Shown: positions 1 through 11,806 of the stretch, in pieces
Layout of the letters: every line of letters begins with the position of its first letter
How positions within the stretch are numbered: position 1 is the first letter of the stretch
Source of the DNA: Pisaster brevispinus
Lineage: Eukaryota; Echinodermata; Asteroidea; Forcipulatida; Asteriidae
Direction: 5' to 3'
NCBI GenBank assembly: GCA_023634235.1
Contig: JAMKCF010000016.1
Span: 4,149,001 to 4,213,000 of the forward strand
Length of the DNA stretch: 64,000 nt
Made by a program: the position numbers and the translations under genes
Notes under the pieces: model-generated
What the model was told of the DNA's origin: nothing
Seen by the model: the letters and a program-made list of their open reading frames with translations, nothing else
The model's database searches: none

Positions 1-534
1 AATGTAAACGTTTAACCGGTTGATCGGCTGGTTAACCGTGTAACCGTCACAGGATTGGTATACATGCTAGCTTGTGAGACCTGTTCCTCGATAACAAAAT
101 TTAGAGTTAAAAAAACCGTTAACACAACTGCGCTTGTGATAAAAAAAACATTGCCTCTGCAGTGGAACATCTCAAGAACTACACAACCCATGTACATGTT
201 CTTTTCAGTTATAGACCCTTCAAGCATTGAAGACTGAACTTAGGATACCGTGACCCCATGTTAACCTTTACTTCCGGGTCAACCGAAAGTGGGACCATAT
301 CTCAAGAACTACACAACCCATGTTCAATTTCTTTTCAGTTATAAACCTTTTGAGCATTGAAGATAAGCCTTGGGTTACCGTGACCCCATGTTGACCTTTA
401 CTTCTGAGTCAACCGGAAGTGGGACCATATCGTTCAATCTTGAACTTAGGCTCATTTTAAATGTCTGGATCGTTTAATCAAAGCAAAACAAAACGGAACA
501 GCTTTGTGTTTGTTCACAAACACCTATTGTCTAG
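1..534 (+). mobile_element. Helitron/HINE-like element, 3' part (copy 1)
   Basis: This is the right end of a non-autonomous rolling-circle-type element whose left part is outside the window. It carries two and a bit tandem units of a 130-bp repeat (unit starts at 169, 299 and 429). The terminus has a 7-bp hairpin at 506-523 (GTGTTTG / CAAACAC, 4-nt loop), then seven bases, then CTAG at 531-534, followed by T. Hairpin plus CTRR is the known Helitron 3' end. Core tandem repeats and a subterminal CGGAACAGCT inverted against the 5' palindrome are known from HINE/DINE elements. Equivalent ends lie at 4593-4596, 46898-46901, 53383-53386 and 51823-51826 (minus). Confidence 0.7.
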
Positions 535-1280
535 TTTTTATTCTTCTTCTTATTATTATTCTTTGTTTCCACCTAAATCCCTTAACATTTGTACACGTCT
601 TTTGTATACACCAAATATCCTAATGTTTAAATAAGAAGGGGTTTGGTCCTATATCAAATTGAAGCTTAGTACATAAACTTAACATTTATTGTGATAGTTG
701 TTAACATTCTTAATTAATTAGCCACTTTAGAGCGAGGTGAACATTTAATTAGCCAGCCTTGTAAGCACCATATCTCAAAAAGTATGCCGCCGATCGTCAA
801 ACTTTTTTAGTTTTAGACTTATGAGATACTGTAGATGTGCTTTCCGGCCTAAAACAACGAACGACGTCATAATGACGTCATTTATTGCGCATTTTCGCCC
901 GTGCACAAAACACATGGAGATAGTGGAATCAAATCCGACTTCTAGAAACATGTTTTTTTCAATTAAGCTCAAATTTAACGTCCTAAATTACACAAACTTC
1001 TCTTAAAACAAGTACGATTTTATTGACCTTCAGTTTAAAAGCATTAAAACTTATCAAAACATTGTCAGTAAAAAAGAAACAAATTCTCAGGCAAATTTAA
1101 CGCCAAGGGTACTTTGCCTAGAATCTGTGTTTTTATAAATAAAAACGGACTCAAGCTATAATTTTTTTAACCATTGAGGGCGCTATACGAGTTTAACGGT
1201 GCTCTTGCTTGCTTTTTTTCAACTCGATCAAGTCTTAAACCCATATGATCTGTGTTTTTGCGATTTTTGTATGTAGAGTA

Positions 1281-1290
1281 TATTATAAAG
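1281..1290 (+). promoter_or_regulatory. TATA-like box inside repeat
   Basis: TATTATAAAG lies in a segment conserved at the far end of the window (AATATAAAG at 63941-63949). It is followed by a GC-richer stretch (1300-1500) in an AT-rich setting. It could be a promoter carried by the repeat. No transcript start or coding sequence can be assigned. Confidence 0.25.
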
Positions 1291-2166
1291 AGTCATTCCT
1301 GCGGCGCCTGACACAAGTCTACGTTCATTCACAAGAATCGAGAAGAATTTTCTTGCTCTCAGCGCAGAGCGACGTGTCCGCTCAGATTGTGTTGTTATTC
1401 AGCGTGAACGTTGAAAATAGAACGCCGTGTATTGGGACGATGTTGCCCGCGTGTCAGACTTGTCTGCGCTTAGGTCCCGTTCACCGGAAAACGATCTTTT
1501 AGGTTTCTTATGCAAAGGCATTACTTGAAGCTCAATCGTGAAGGAAACAAGGCTACCCATTCGCCTGAAACCACGTTTTTAAGGTTTATGTGCGAATGCA
1601 TTACTTCGGGAAATCACTATGAAGCAAACAACAAACCTGTTGGGGGTTGCAATGAGGCTCGAATTGTAGCTGAATGGGGAAAGGTGTAGAAAAGAAAAAT
1701 TACATTTTTCATGGGTGTGCATGAAGAGCCAAAATTAACAATAAAGTCATATCCACTATTTACTATTTTAGCCCAACAAAAACATTCAGTATTAAAAAGA
1801 CACAACAAATAGTAGTGCAATAGCATAGACCAAAATTTAAATCGTCTACCAAAAATTATTATGTGCAACTAAAGCGCAATTGTAGCAAGCACTGAGATGT
1901 TATCAGCTGAAAGCAGGCGTAGTAACAGATTAATGATTCGTTTTGAAATAATAATTCGTTTCGAATTCATAATTCTTTGATAAGAGTGGCAGTTCGTGTT
2001 ACGTACTAACTTATTAACTTATACCGCATTTAATATTTTATCGCAACAAAAATAACAAACACCATATTAAAAAGTTTTGGGTTTTTTACAATTATGATTT
2101 TAATACAACAGCATAGACCAATCTTTACTTACTAACTTGTGAGACCTGTGGTGTGATTGCTTTACT

Positions 2167-3828
2167 TACTAAATTGTGAGACCTGAACCCAATTTCAAGA
2201 CTCTGCTTACCGTAAGCAAAAAACGATGCTTACGGAAGCAGAGAATTCCGTGCTTACGTCAAGCGTATTTCAGGTGTTAGCAGATAATTACGGCTTTTTC
2301 TCGTGTGTACTTCACGTAACTAGGCATTCTTCACTTACACAGCTAGCACAGAAATTCGACGCTTGCAAAATAAGCGGAGAATGTTGACCGTAAGCATGGA
2401 TTTCAGCAGTAACCAGAGCCATGTAATTGGGCTCATTCGTTTAAATGAGGGGTAGTTCACTTTATACACTAAGTTGTGAGACCCAGGCCCAAATACATGG
2501 CTCTGCTTACCAAAAGCAAATAATCAACGCTTACGGAAGCAGAGAATTCCGTGCTTACGTCAAGCGTATTTCAGGGGTTAGCAGAGAATTTTGGCTTGTG
2601 CGCGTGTGTACTTCACGTAACTAGGCATTCTTCGCTTACACCTATAGCGCAGAAATTCGACGCTTGCAAAATAGGCGGAGAATGGGTGACTGTAAGCATG
2701 GATTTCGGCAGTAACCAGAGCCATGAAATTGGGCTCATTCTTTTAAATGAGGGATAGTTCACTTTATACGCTAAGTTGTGAGACCCAGGCCCAAATACAT
2801 GGCTCTGCTTACCAAAAGCAAATAATCAACGCTTACGGCAGAGAATTCCGTGCTTACGTCAAGCGTATTTCAGGGGTTAGCAGAGAATTTTGGCTTGTGC
2901 GCGTGTGTACTTCACATAACTAGGCATTCTTCGCTTACACAAATAGCGCAAAAATTCGACGCTTGCAAAATAGGCGGAGAATGTGTGACTGTAAGCATGG
3001 ATTTCGGCAGTAACCAGAGCCATGAAATTGGGCTCATTCGTTTAAATGAGGGATAGTTCACTTTATACGCTAAGTTGTGAGACCCAGGCCCAAATACATG
3101 GCTCTGCTTACCAAAAGCAAATAATCAACGCTTACGGAAGCAGAGAATTCCGTGCTTACGTCAAGCGTATTTCAGGGGTTAGCAGAGAATTTTGGCTTGT
3201 GCGCCTGTGTACTTCACGTAACTAGGCATTCTTCGCTTACACAAATAGCGCAAAAATTCGACGCTTGCAAAGTAGGCGGAGAATGGGTGACTGTAAGCAT
3301 GGATTTCGGCACAAACCAGAGCCATGAAATTGGGCTCATTCGTTTAAATGAGGGATAGTTCACTTTATACGCTAAGTTGTGAGACCCAGGCCCAAATACA
3401 TGGCTCTGCTTACCAAAAGCAAATAATCAACGCTTACGGAAGCAGAGAATTCCGTGCTTACGTCAAGCGTATTTCAGGGGTTAGCAGAGAATTTTGGCTT
3501 GTGCGCCTGTGTACTTCACGTAACTAGGCATTCTTCGCTTACACAAATAGCACAAAAATTCGACGCTTGCAAAGTAGGCGGAGAATGGGTGACTGTAAGC
3601 ATGGATTTCGGCACAAACCAGAGCCATGAAATTGGGCTCATTCGTTTAAATGAGGGATAGTTCACTTTATACGCTAAGTTGTGAGACCCAGGCCCAAATA
3701 CATGGCTCTGCTTACCAAAAGCAAATAATCAACGCTTACAGCAGCAAGTTCGGTGCTTACGTCAAGCGTATTTCAGGGGTTAGCAGAGAATTTTGGCTTG
3801 TGCGCGTGTGTACTTGACATAACTAGGC
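2167..3828 (+). repeat. 302-bp tandem array, six units
   Basis: There are six head-to-tail units (about 2167, 2466, 2769, 3069, 3371 and 3673). The first is diverged and the last is cut off near 3828. The unit length is 299-302 bp. Inner units are almost identical, which suggests recent amplification or gene conversion. Each typical unit contains GCTTAC four times and GTAAGC once. It also has an imperfect inverted pair (CCCAAATACATGGCTCTG against CAGAGCCATGAAATTGGG). A 68-codon open frame recurs in four units, but the period is not a multiple of three, so frames do not join. I read it as non-coding. Confidence 0.9.
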
Positions 3829-4596
3829 AATTATTATAGTCAATGTGTCGCGGCACTTTTTGATTGAATTGTTTTACGCTTATACGAACTGTAAAAATGT
3901 AAACGTTTAACCGGTTGATCGGTTGGTTAACCGTGTAACCGTCACAGGCTTAGTATACATGCTAACTTGTGAGACATGTTCCTCGATAACAAAATTTCGA
4001 GTAAAAAAAACGTTAACACATCTGCGGTTGTGATCAAAAACATTGCCTCTTCAGTGCAACATTATTTGGCTCTGCTCAATCATCCTGCAAAATAAATGAG
4101 CATGTGCAATCGAATTGTTGTGGAACGCCCTCTAGCGTTCAATGTTTCTTGCATTTAATACCTCAAGCACAGTTTATATAACAAAGACTATGAGCCAGAT
4201 TGGAAACGATAATCATGTGCATTTCAAAGTCTTTTCAGTTATAGACTCATTGAGCATTGAAGATTGAACTAGGGTTACCGTGACCCCATGTTAACCTTTA
4301 CTTCCGGGTCAACCAGAAGTGGGACCATATCTCAAGAACTACACAATCCAATTCCATTTCTTTTCAGTTATTAGATCCTTTGAACATTGAAGATTGAACT
4401 TGGGTTACCGTGACCCCATGTTGACCTTTACTTACGGGTCAACCAGAAGTTGGACCATATCTGAAGAACTAAACTCCCGATTTTCAATTTCTTTTCAATT
4501 ATAGACCCCTTGTGCATTGAAGATTGAACTTGGGTTTAATCAAAGCACAACTAAACGGAACAGCTTTGTGTTTGTGCACAAACACCTAATGTCTAG

Positions 4597-5158
4597 TTTT
4601 CTTTGTTACGGTTGCGTGGGATCTGAAATCCCCACCCCCACCTCCAGGGGTAACACTACTGAATATGTTTATGACAAGCAAGTTATAGATTAACTAATGC
4701 GAAGGTATGTTGCGTATAAAGTGCCATCTTTTTTAAATGAACCAATAAAATGGTCATGTAAACTCAAGGTGGCGCGCTATATTACGATTCTTGAAACAAA
4801 AATCTACTACGACCCGAGTATCAATTAATGATCACTGGAAATTTTTTTGGATGTTTAAAATTGTGTTAACCAATGTCTTCATGTAGTCGATGGTACAATG
4901 GAACTAGTAAGTATATGACTAATAATTAAGTCAAGCAACTTTACATTTTGATAGTCCATCTTCAGAACAATAACATAAATCCGCCTGTAAAAATCGTTCT
5001 ACCAGTTGCTTTGCTTACAGATTTCCAGGGGTAAACTTTAATGAGCATAAAAAAAACTGTAGGGGCAGAATAAACTCAAACGCTTACACAGTCGTTGTGT
5101 TTCTAGCAAAATTAGCATGCCGTTATTTCCGATAGAGTAAATGTAAAACATGATAATT
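4597..5158 (+). repeat. Dispersed repeat, second copy at 35129-35710
   Basis: This 560-bp stretch is clearly homologous to 35129-35710. In both places it leads into a pentanucleotide array, and related sequence follows the array (6214-6420 and 36967-37170). The whole region is therefore an old duplication with a microsatellite in the middle. No gene is seen in it. Confidence 0.75.
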
Positions 5159-5362
5159 ATGATATGATACGATACGGTATAATATGATATTATATGATGT
5201 TACGATACGATACGATTCGATACGATACGATACGATACGATACGATACGATACGATACGATAGATACGATACGATACGATACGATACGATACGAAACGAT
5301 ATAAAAATGATCTGATATGATATGATATATATGATATGATTTCATTTGATATGATATGATAC
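5159..5362. repeat. Pentanucleotide array (GATAC/ATGAT type)
   Basis: About 200 bp of five-base repeats, mainly the CG-containing ATACG variant in the centre with ATATG at both edges. It is the short counterpart of the 1.25-kb array at 35711-36966. Open frames read through it are artefacts of the five-base period. Confidence 0.95.
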
Positions 5363-5530
5363 AACAGGAAAATTTTAAAAGAAATGTTGTTGACTGGTTC
5401 AAACAGCGCGTTCTCGTTTTGAATGTTGGCCACTGCAGTGTATAAAGAGTGTAAAATGGGATGATTATCCTGCCATGATTTTACAAATGTCTCCTAGTTT
5501 GGTCAAATCAGCTACACTGAAGCTCGTGGT

Positions 5531-5740
5531 GTGCTTACGGCCACTCTGCCCGCCTTGACGACAAGACCCGGTAAAAAGGCACTAATTTTAGCCATAACTA
5601 CGGAGGCACAATCGAACCGGTACCTGGATGGTAAATATCTAGAGGCAATCCGAGGGCATCATCTTGGATCGGGCAATTGGGTCAATGAAGCAAGGTTGGT
5701 AAGGCTCTGGAATCTAGCTCCTAACCAGGACATCTGAGAT
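5531..5740 (+). pseudogene. Degenerate LINE ORF2 C-terminal fragment (tentative)
   Basis: One plus-strand frame contains a decayed SWIxQL-type stretch (around 5645-5690), reminiscent of the RPRxSWIxQL motif near the C-terminus of several LINE ORF2 proteins. The best alignment needs stops to be ignored. A similar, better preserved stretch lies on the minus strand at 25021-25254. Flanks on both sides show no further LINE sequence. The remaining stretch 5740-6210 shows nothing recognisable. Confidence 0.3.
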
Positions 5741-6213
5741 CAAGGCGACGGACCCCAGATATATATGCGGTACATTGAGTGAACAAATTCAAAGGGGGTA
5801 TTGTAAACAATTTAGAAATGTAAAATAGCATTGTTTAGGATCCTGGATTGAACTGGAAGGGTGCCAGGGGCGGAGAAAGATGACACCCCAGGATTTCAAT
5901 GAGAGATCATCTCAATCGGTTTTGAGAAGGAACAATAAGATAGCTGGGATTTCATAACGATGTATTTTGTCGTCCGCTGTTCAACTGGTCAATATTTTTG
6001 AGCACATTGTATACATCATTATTTAACTGGTAGTCTACCTTTACACGGCCACGTCCAGCACTATACTTCAAGAACAATTTATAAATCTTCATGCTACACG
6101 CTCCTAGACCAACGTTTCCCTCTCTACATAACTCTAGCCTTAAAGTAGGCCTATATCAAAAAGCTTTGTTTTCTTATCGCTTCATCCTTGTTTCTCTTTC
6201 CTTCTATTCCCTA

Positions 6214-6420
6214 CAAATCAGTAAACTGTTGCCTTTCGAGACATGTCCCAACCACCTCTTCGTTTTTCTTCATTAAACTCTGCAAGTCTCGCACGTATTC
6301 GAACTTCCGGGACCTTATTGGTCCCAACCATTAAGTTTAACTTGTGCCAGTTTTTGTTTCTTTAAAATTGTCAAGTTTAACGGCGTTTGTGGCTGTAAAA
6401 ACCGTTTTAAAGTAAAATAG
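6214..6420 (+). repeat. Repeat, counterpart of 36967-37170
   Basis: Starts ATCAGTAAACTGTTGCC and runs in parallel with 36967-37170, including the stretch around TTTAACGGCGTT. With 4597-5158 it forms the two arms of a duplicated region whose centres have diverged: a short array plus about 850 bp here, against a 1.25-kb array at 36 kb. Confidence 0.7.
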
Positions 6421-6519
6421 TGTAGAGGCCAACATAAAACTTAAACAAATTGGAAACATTCATTTTCCAATCGACGTTCATCTCATCACTAAACTGGGGA
6501 GAAAAACAATGGTAGAACA

Positions 6520-7930
6520 ATTAGGTTGTGTGAGTGTGGGTGTGTAAACACCGGCAATCGTGGACCATCCCTTGCTCAACTTGTGTGATAGTAACCATGG
6601 ACCAAAATGTTTACCTGTGTGGCAGCAACCGTGTACTTATTGTCTTTTATTTTATAGGTCAACGGTTTGAATGTAGATATATACCTACCCACCCTTACAC
6701 ATATTCTCAAAAAATGCAACCTTGTGGAGCATTTTTTTTTCTTCTTTTTTTCTTTCCTTCGTCCCGAAGACTTTGTACACAAAATGTCTTTTGGACCCCC
6801 CTGGCCATTAGAATTTCCATGTGGAGTCCTTTAATTTTCCGTTTTTGTTTTGTCCTTGGTCTCCTTAAGGTACCGAAAGTGAGAGCACCCTTACGGTGGC
6901 TTGTGGGGTTTTTCTACTGTTGTTCTTTTATTTCCTTTTCTGAAGAATTCCCCTATGGGGTCCAACTTGAACAAATAATTCCCTTGTAGGGTCCAATGTT
7001 CCGTTGTGTTTTAGACCCCACAAGGACCCATGCGTATGCCCACGTGTGTGTGTGTGTGTGTGAGTTTGTTTTCACATTCAAACCGGGGACCTATAACAAA
7101 AGAGGACAATAGGGTCCCCGGTTGGGTAAAGGTCCCCAGTTGGAAATTGTGTACAAAACCAATGGGAGCTGCTGCCAAAAAGTTAGAGTCCAAACAAAAG
7201 AGGGACAATAGGAGGTCCCCGATTGGAGGTGTTTACACACTTGTGTGTGTGTGAGTCTGTTTTCACATTCAAACCGGGGACCTATAACAAAAGAGGACAA
7301 TAGGGTCCCCGGTTGGGTAAAGGTCCCCAGTTAGAAATTGTGTACAAAACCAATGGGAGCTGTTGCCAAAAAGTTAGAGTCCAAACAAAAGAGGGACAAT
7401 AGGAGGTCCCCAATTGGAGGTGTTTACACACTTGTTTGTGTGTGTGTGTGTGAACACACCCACCGGTCCTTGTGGGGTCCAAAAACACAACGGAACAATG
7501 GACCCCACAAGAGAATTCTTTTTTGAACCTGGACCCCACAAGATAATTCTTTAGAAAAGGGGATAATAGAACAACAATAGCAGGACCCCACAAGCCACCA
7601 TCGGTAAGGTGTGTGTGTGTGTGCCTTCATATTCACTATATACCTTATGGAGACCGAGAACAAAACAGAAAAGGGAAAACAAAGGGTCTCCATAGGGAAA
7701 TTCTAAAGACTGGGTTGCTCCACAAGGAATGTTGTGTACAAAGTCTATGGGAGGTTCTTAACTACAGGGACAAAGGAAAGAACAAAAGATGTCTCCACAG
7801 GGATGCAAAAAAAAAAGAATGTGTGTGTGTGGGTGTGTGCTCACTATCGGTACCTTATGTCGGCCAAGGACAAAACCAAAACAAAAGTACTGGCATGATG
7901 AACAAAATGGGGCTATGAAAATCATTCTGC
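6520..7930 (+). repeat. GT-rich degenerate repeat region
   Basis: A mosaic of short GT runs (7044-7062, 7230-7252, 7434-7452, 7606-7622, 7818-7840) between segments with ACCCCACAAG, CCGGGGACC and GGACAATAGG motifs. Related sequence appears at 22990-23160, 37330-37430 and 53390-54040. The longest open frame (6534-6989) is low-complexity with no recognisable domain. I do not call a gene. Stretch 7930-8580 holds a small tandem of GGGCTGGCATGACCA (about 7937 and 7982) and otherwise nothing recognised. Confidence 0.6.
7051..7431 (+). repeat. Two tandem 191-bp units
   Basis: AACCGGGGAC recurs at 7081 and 7272, and everything between is repeated nearly perfectly, each unit beginning in a GT run. 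Near identity indicates a recent duplication within the older GT-rich repeat region. Confidence 0.85.
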
Positions 7931-8582
7931 AACCAGGGCTGGCATGACCAGAATGAGGCAGTGCCAATCACTCTGTAATCAGGGCTGGCATGACCATAAG
8001 ACATTGGACACACTTTCGTCCGATTGGCCCTTTCGCTGTCTGGCTTTTCGTCTTTAAGTTTTCCCTGACCTGTTGTTCCTGGTATTTGGGGACTTCAGTG
8101 TGGAATTGCACCTTTTTTTCTGGACAGTTCGCGAGGAGTCTGGGCGAATTGTCCAGAAAGTCATCAGTCAACGACAAATTCGAAACCCTGAAGTTGAATC
8201 GCGTTTACCGTACCAATTTCTTACTAAATAGCTGAAACCTGCTTGATATTTTTGGAAGCTGAGGTTAGGATTGTTATCACTGCTTCTTGTGCAGCCTCCA
8301 AAAGGACCCCATATTGGCATTTTAAAGTCTTATTTAGACTTTACATGATTGAGGTATGTGCTTCTGCAGGCCTTGGTTGCATTGTTTACATGCACATATA
8401 CAGTGATTATACAACATTAATCAAACGCCCTCAGCGGCTTAATACTCACAGGTTTTGCAAAATCCCCTATAGTGACCTTTTTATGCAATATTCCCAAAAT
8501 CTGAAAAACAAAACTAACCCCCAAAACTAGAGTCTGATATAATGTCTGCAAGGTATTCTGCTGCCTTAAACATCATTATATT

Positions 8583-9273
8583 AAAACAGACCAGGGAGTG
8601 GGCAATACTACAATCTGTAGTAGGTTTTTGCCCTTTTTTCCCATAATTCCGCCCAGGAAATTAAAAAAAAATTCAACTTTTGGGCAGTCCACCATCAAAC
8701 CATGCGGAAACATATGGCAGGTGTTATTTGCACAGAGTAGAGTTCATTCACCTTGAAAATCTCAATACAAATCCTGCGGTCGGGAGGGCTGCCATCTGTT
8801 TGTACACATAAATCTTGGCAAAGTCTCAAGGGATAGGGTACTTGGTACAACCATCAACCATTCTGTATTGTAGCTATCAGATGGAGCCTGTGTGAGACTG
8901 GTTGACCTTTATCAAGGTAACAGACACCATGCTAACCCAAACATCCACATGTGTGTCGGGGGGGGGAGGGGTAGTAGATTTCGTAAAAACCTTCTATAAA
9001 CTATAGTTAGTGTCCCTCAATACAGTATGCATTCGGACGTATGCATTAGGCTTGTATTTAGCAAAATATTTTACCAAAATAACATTGTAAATGATTTGTT
9101 TTGCATTTATTATGACTGACAACATCTACAAACCCTCTAAAAGGTCTTGGGATTGATAATAATGGGTGTATAGCTTTATCCCTGGGTGTGGTAAGATTTC
9201 ACCAAACCTACTACAAACTATAGTAATGGTCTTGTCATACAGTCACATATTACGTAATTCGCATCCTCGAGGG
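8583..9273 (+). mobile_element. Family X, 690-bp non-autonomous element (copy 1)
   Basis: Highly similar along its length to 33111-33797, in the same orientation. It has internal inverted motifs (TGTAGTAGGTTT near the start, AAACCTACTACA near the end) and no coding capacity. No clear target-site duplication is visible for this copy. The boundaries come from comparison with copy 2. The class of transposon is unknown. Confidence 0.7.
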
Positions 9274-10159
9274 TTAAGACAACATGTGCCATGTTTAATT
9301 CTTGTAATTTTTTAGAATCTAGACCTCTTTCAGTTTTCAGTATTTGTGATTAAAACATTCCATTATTACATAGTAGTACAATACATTTTCTTATGATAGT
9401 CGGAATATTGGCGCAGGACTCTTTCGTTTAGTGATTGTAGAGATCATTTTGTTATAATGCATCCAAATCCTCTGAACGCGTCATTTGTTAGCTATGAAAG
9501 TTACGTAGACGCGTACTCTTGGCAGATGTAATTATTCAAAACAAATGAATTGTAGGACAATACTTCATTGTGGTTATACACTTTATAATGAGCTACACAC
9601 CCATGCACGGCTTTGGATTACTTCCATATGTGCTGGAGAAATGGCGTGTTATTTTGAAGATCGTAATGACGTTGCAATGACGTAATTTCAATTGAAACAA
9701 GTTATGGTTTGTGTGGTTATGGTAATACTCTCATGTATAACTGCGGTATACAACGTCTCTATAGTTTGATTGTTCTTAAGAGATAAACGTACAGAAGGAA
9801 GCAAACTCTAAAACGTCATCTGCATGGCTGGCGTGTTTTACAAGGACCATACCAAGCAAATACGTCCATCGGCTGGACTGCTAGTCCCTGAAAAAAAAAA
9901 CATTTTAAATACACGATTTCAACAATAACTTGAAATCAAGTTTTCTTAAGAACGAACATTGAAGGATTTCAGTCGATGGAACAAAAAGAGAACATTTCAT
10001 GATTTAATACTGACATGAACAAGTCAAATTCATTTATAAGTTTGGTCCTAACCGTTAAATTACTAATTGTACCAAAAGGTTTAAGCCTTAAGAGAGGTTC
10101 GATTTGTCGTTTTAGAGCTTCCTGTTTGAACCGGAAAGAAAAGGCAAAAGTGGGTTCAT

Positions 10160-10547
10160 TTTTTTTTCGTTTTTCTTCTTTAATGAGATCCCGCCAATTT
10201 CAGAAGGCCGGACGGCCCCTTCAAGGTGAGGGCTACACTTAACTTTTTGGGCGGTCAACCCAGATCAACTGTCACCAGGGGCACTTTGCCACCTACTTCT
10301 TGGGCTTAAACGGGGTTACCCCCTTCACAGTCCGTAAGGATATAGGCACGGGTATCACTCACTAGGAGCCTGACTGGTAGAGCTGAATGCACTACCTTCC
10401 CAACTTTTGACGAAACAATTATGGTTAAGTGCCTTGCTCAAATGCACAAGTGTCATGACCGGGATTCGAACCCACACTCTGCTGCTGACAACAACGGAGC
10501 TTGGGTGCGGTAAACTAGTCCGCTCGGCCACGACGCGCCACAAAATA
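10160..10547 (-). mobile_element. tRNA-Leu-derived SINE (block A copy)
   Basis: On the minus strand the head has an A box (TGGCCGAGCGG, 10532-10522) and a B box (GGGTTCGAATCCC, 10474-10462). A conserved body follows (TGAGCAAGGCACTTAACC) and an A-rich tail (T-rich on plus, about 10160-10190). The homologous place in block C (about 32515) is empty, which fixes the limits. TCAT at 10156-10159 and 10548-10551 fits a target-site duplication. The head resembles tRNA-Leu, but it is not a free tRNA gene because it continues into SINE body. Confidence 0.8.
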
Positions 10548-11806
10548 TCATGTTTTATAATAGGATAACATTTGTGTCATACGCTTCAATGCAGACAGAA
10601 CAGCAGTTAAGAATTTGTGACATGTTTTTCCACAGATGTGATTTGTTAAATTTGAACTTCCTGTTTCAACCGGAATGAAACATAAAAATTGGGTTTTGAA
10701 CGAAATGCAACTGTGTCATAAGTTACAAGATGGCACAAGATTTGCATCTTATGACATGTAATTCGGGATTTGTTTTTTATTTGCACTTCTTCCTGTTTGT
10801 ACCGGAAAGAAAGGTCACATTAGGGTCATATTCTGGAATTTGTGAAATGTAAAATGTTACAAGACAATACAAAGAATATGACTTTTTGATATGTAGTTCA
10901 GGAGATGTGATTTATTTTTATTTAATAGCTTCCTGTTTGTAATGTCAAAGTAAGTAATGTTTGTAAAGTGTACAAAAATAGTCATAGTTGTGCATTTTGA
11001 AGACCCCAATTTTTATTTAGTGGATTCTGATAGAGGAAGACTTGCTCTATCAAATCATTTTCATTTTGTTGTTTTTTGGAAAGATACATTGTTTCAAAAA
11101 TTGGGTCAAAGGTCACAATAACATATTAAAGGTCATGGTGACCTACTTTTCACCAAATTTAATTTTGACAAAATTTGAGCACGCAATTCTCATTTTATAA
11201 TACAAAATTTGCATATAATCAATGACAATTTACATGGTTTTGCCATATTTGTACCAAAAGGATGTTATTTTACCCTAAACATGTCAATATTTTGTGCTTT
11301 TATCTGCCCTGACCACCTGGTAGGTCAGATCGGGCTAAATATTGGTGTGCATTCATTGCTCATTAGGACCTACAAGCACTTCATTTTTTATCAAAATCGG
11401 AAGACATAAGGTGAAAAAGTGCGTTGGTCTGACATGGAATGACCCTGCTGTGCTGTTAAAGTGTTTTATGGAGCTTGGGCAAGCTGCCCCCTCTTGTGTG
11501 TGGCAAGCTGCCAAGGTAAAAAAAATTTTTGGGGCAAGGTGCTCCTTGATCTGTTCTCTTTCAGGTACCATACTTTGCTAAACTGGTGGATATACCATCG
11601 GAACAAAATATTGTTTTGAAAGCAGTAATTACGTTATTGAAAGCGAATGACTGTTGTAGTCTTACAAAAGAAATATAAAACTTAAAGACACTTGATTTCG
11701 TTGTTCAAGTTAAGTCTGTAATAAATTCGTTAGTGATTTTTAGAAAAACAGTTTATTGTGAACTGTGGACTAATATATTACTATGAAATACCCTCATGTT
11801 ACTTAC

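Larger units (their letters stand above)
535..4596 (+). mobile_element. HINE/Helitron-like element, near full length (copy 2)
   Basis: It begins directly after the CTAG of the preceding element, with a TTATTA-rich microsatellite. It continues through a segment that recurs at 63215-64000, contains the 302-bp array (2167-3828), the conserved anchor ending TTGTGAGACC (about 3960), and three 130-bp units (about 4225-4540). It ends with hairpin 4568-4585 and CTAG at 4593-4596. The right boundary is supported by a paralogous site at 35129 that begins with the same flank (TTTTCTTTGTTACGGTTGC) and has no element. No helicase or Rep coding region is visible, so it is non-autonomous. The left boundary is less certain because the usual palindrome GCTGTTCCGAC is missing here. 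Confidence 0.6.

Noticed and set aside
2551..3660. Four copies of a conserved 68-codon protein
   Set aside because: The frames are carried by near-identical 302-bp repeats with a period not divisible by three; conservation is that of the DNA, and no start context or domain is seen.
2167..3828. CRISPR-like array
   Set aside because: The units are 302 bp without spacers and the genome is eukaryotic.
6534..6989. 151-codon gene
   Set aside because: Lies in the GT-rich repeat region, with low-complexity Phe/Ser/Cys-rich translation and no domain.
10455..10541. tRNA-Leu gene
   Set aside because: A and B boxes are present, but the sequence runs into a SINE body, recurs in four places, and lacks a proper acceptor stem.
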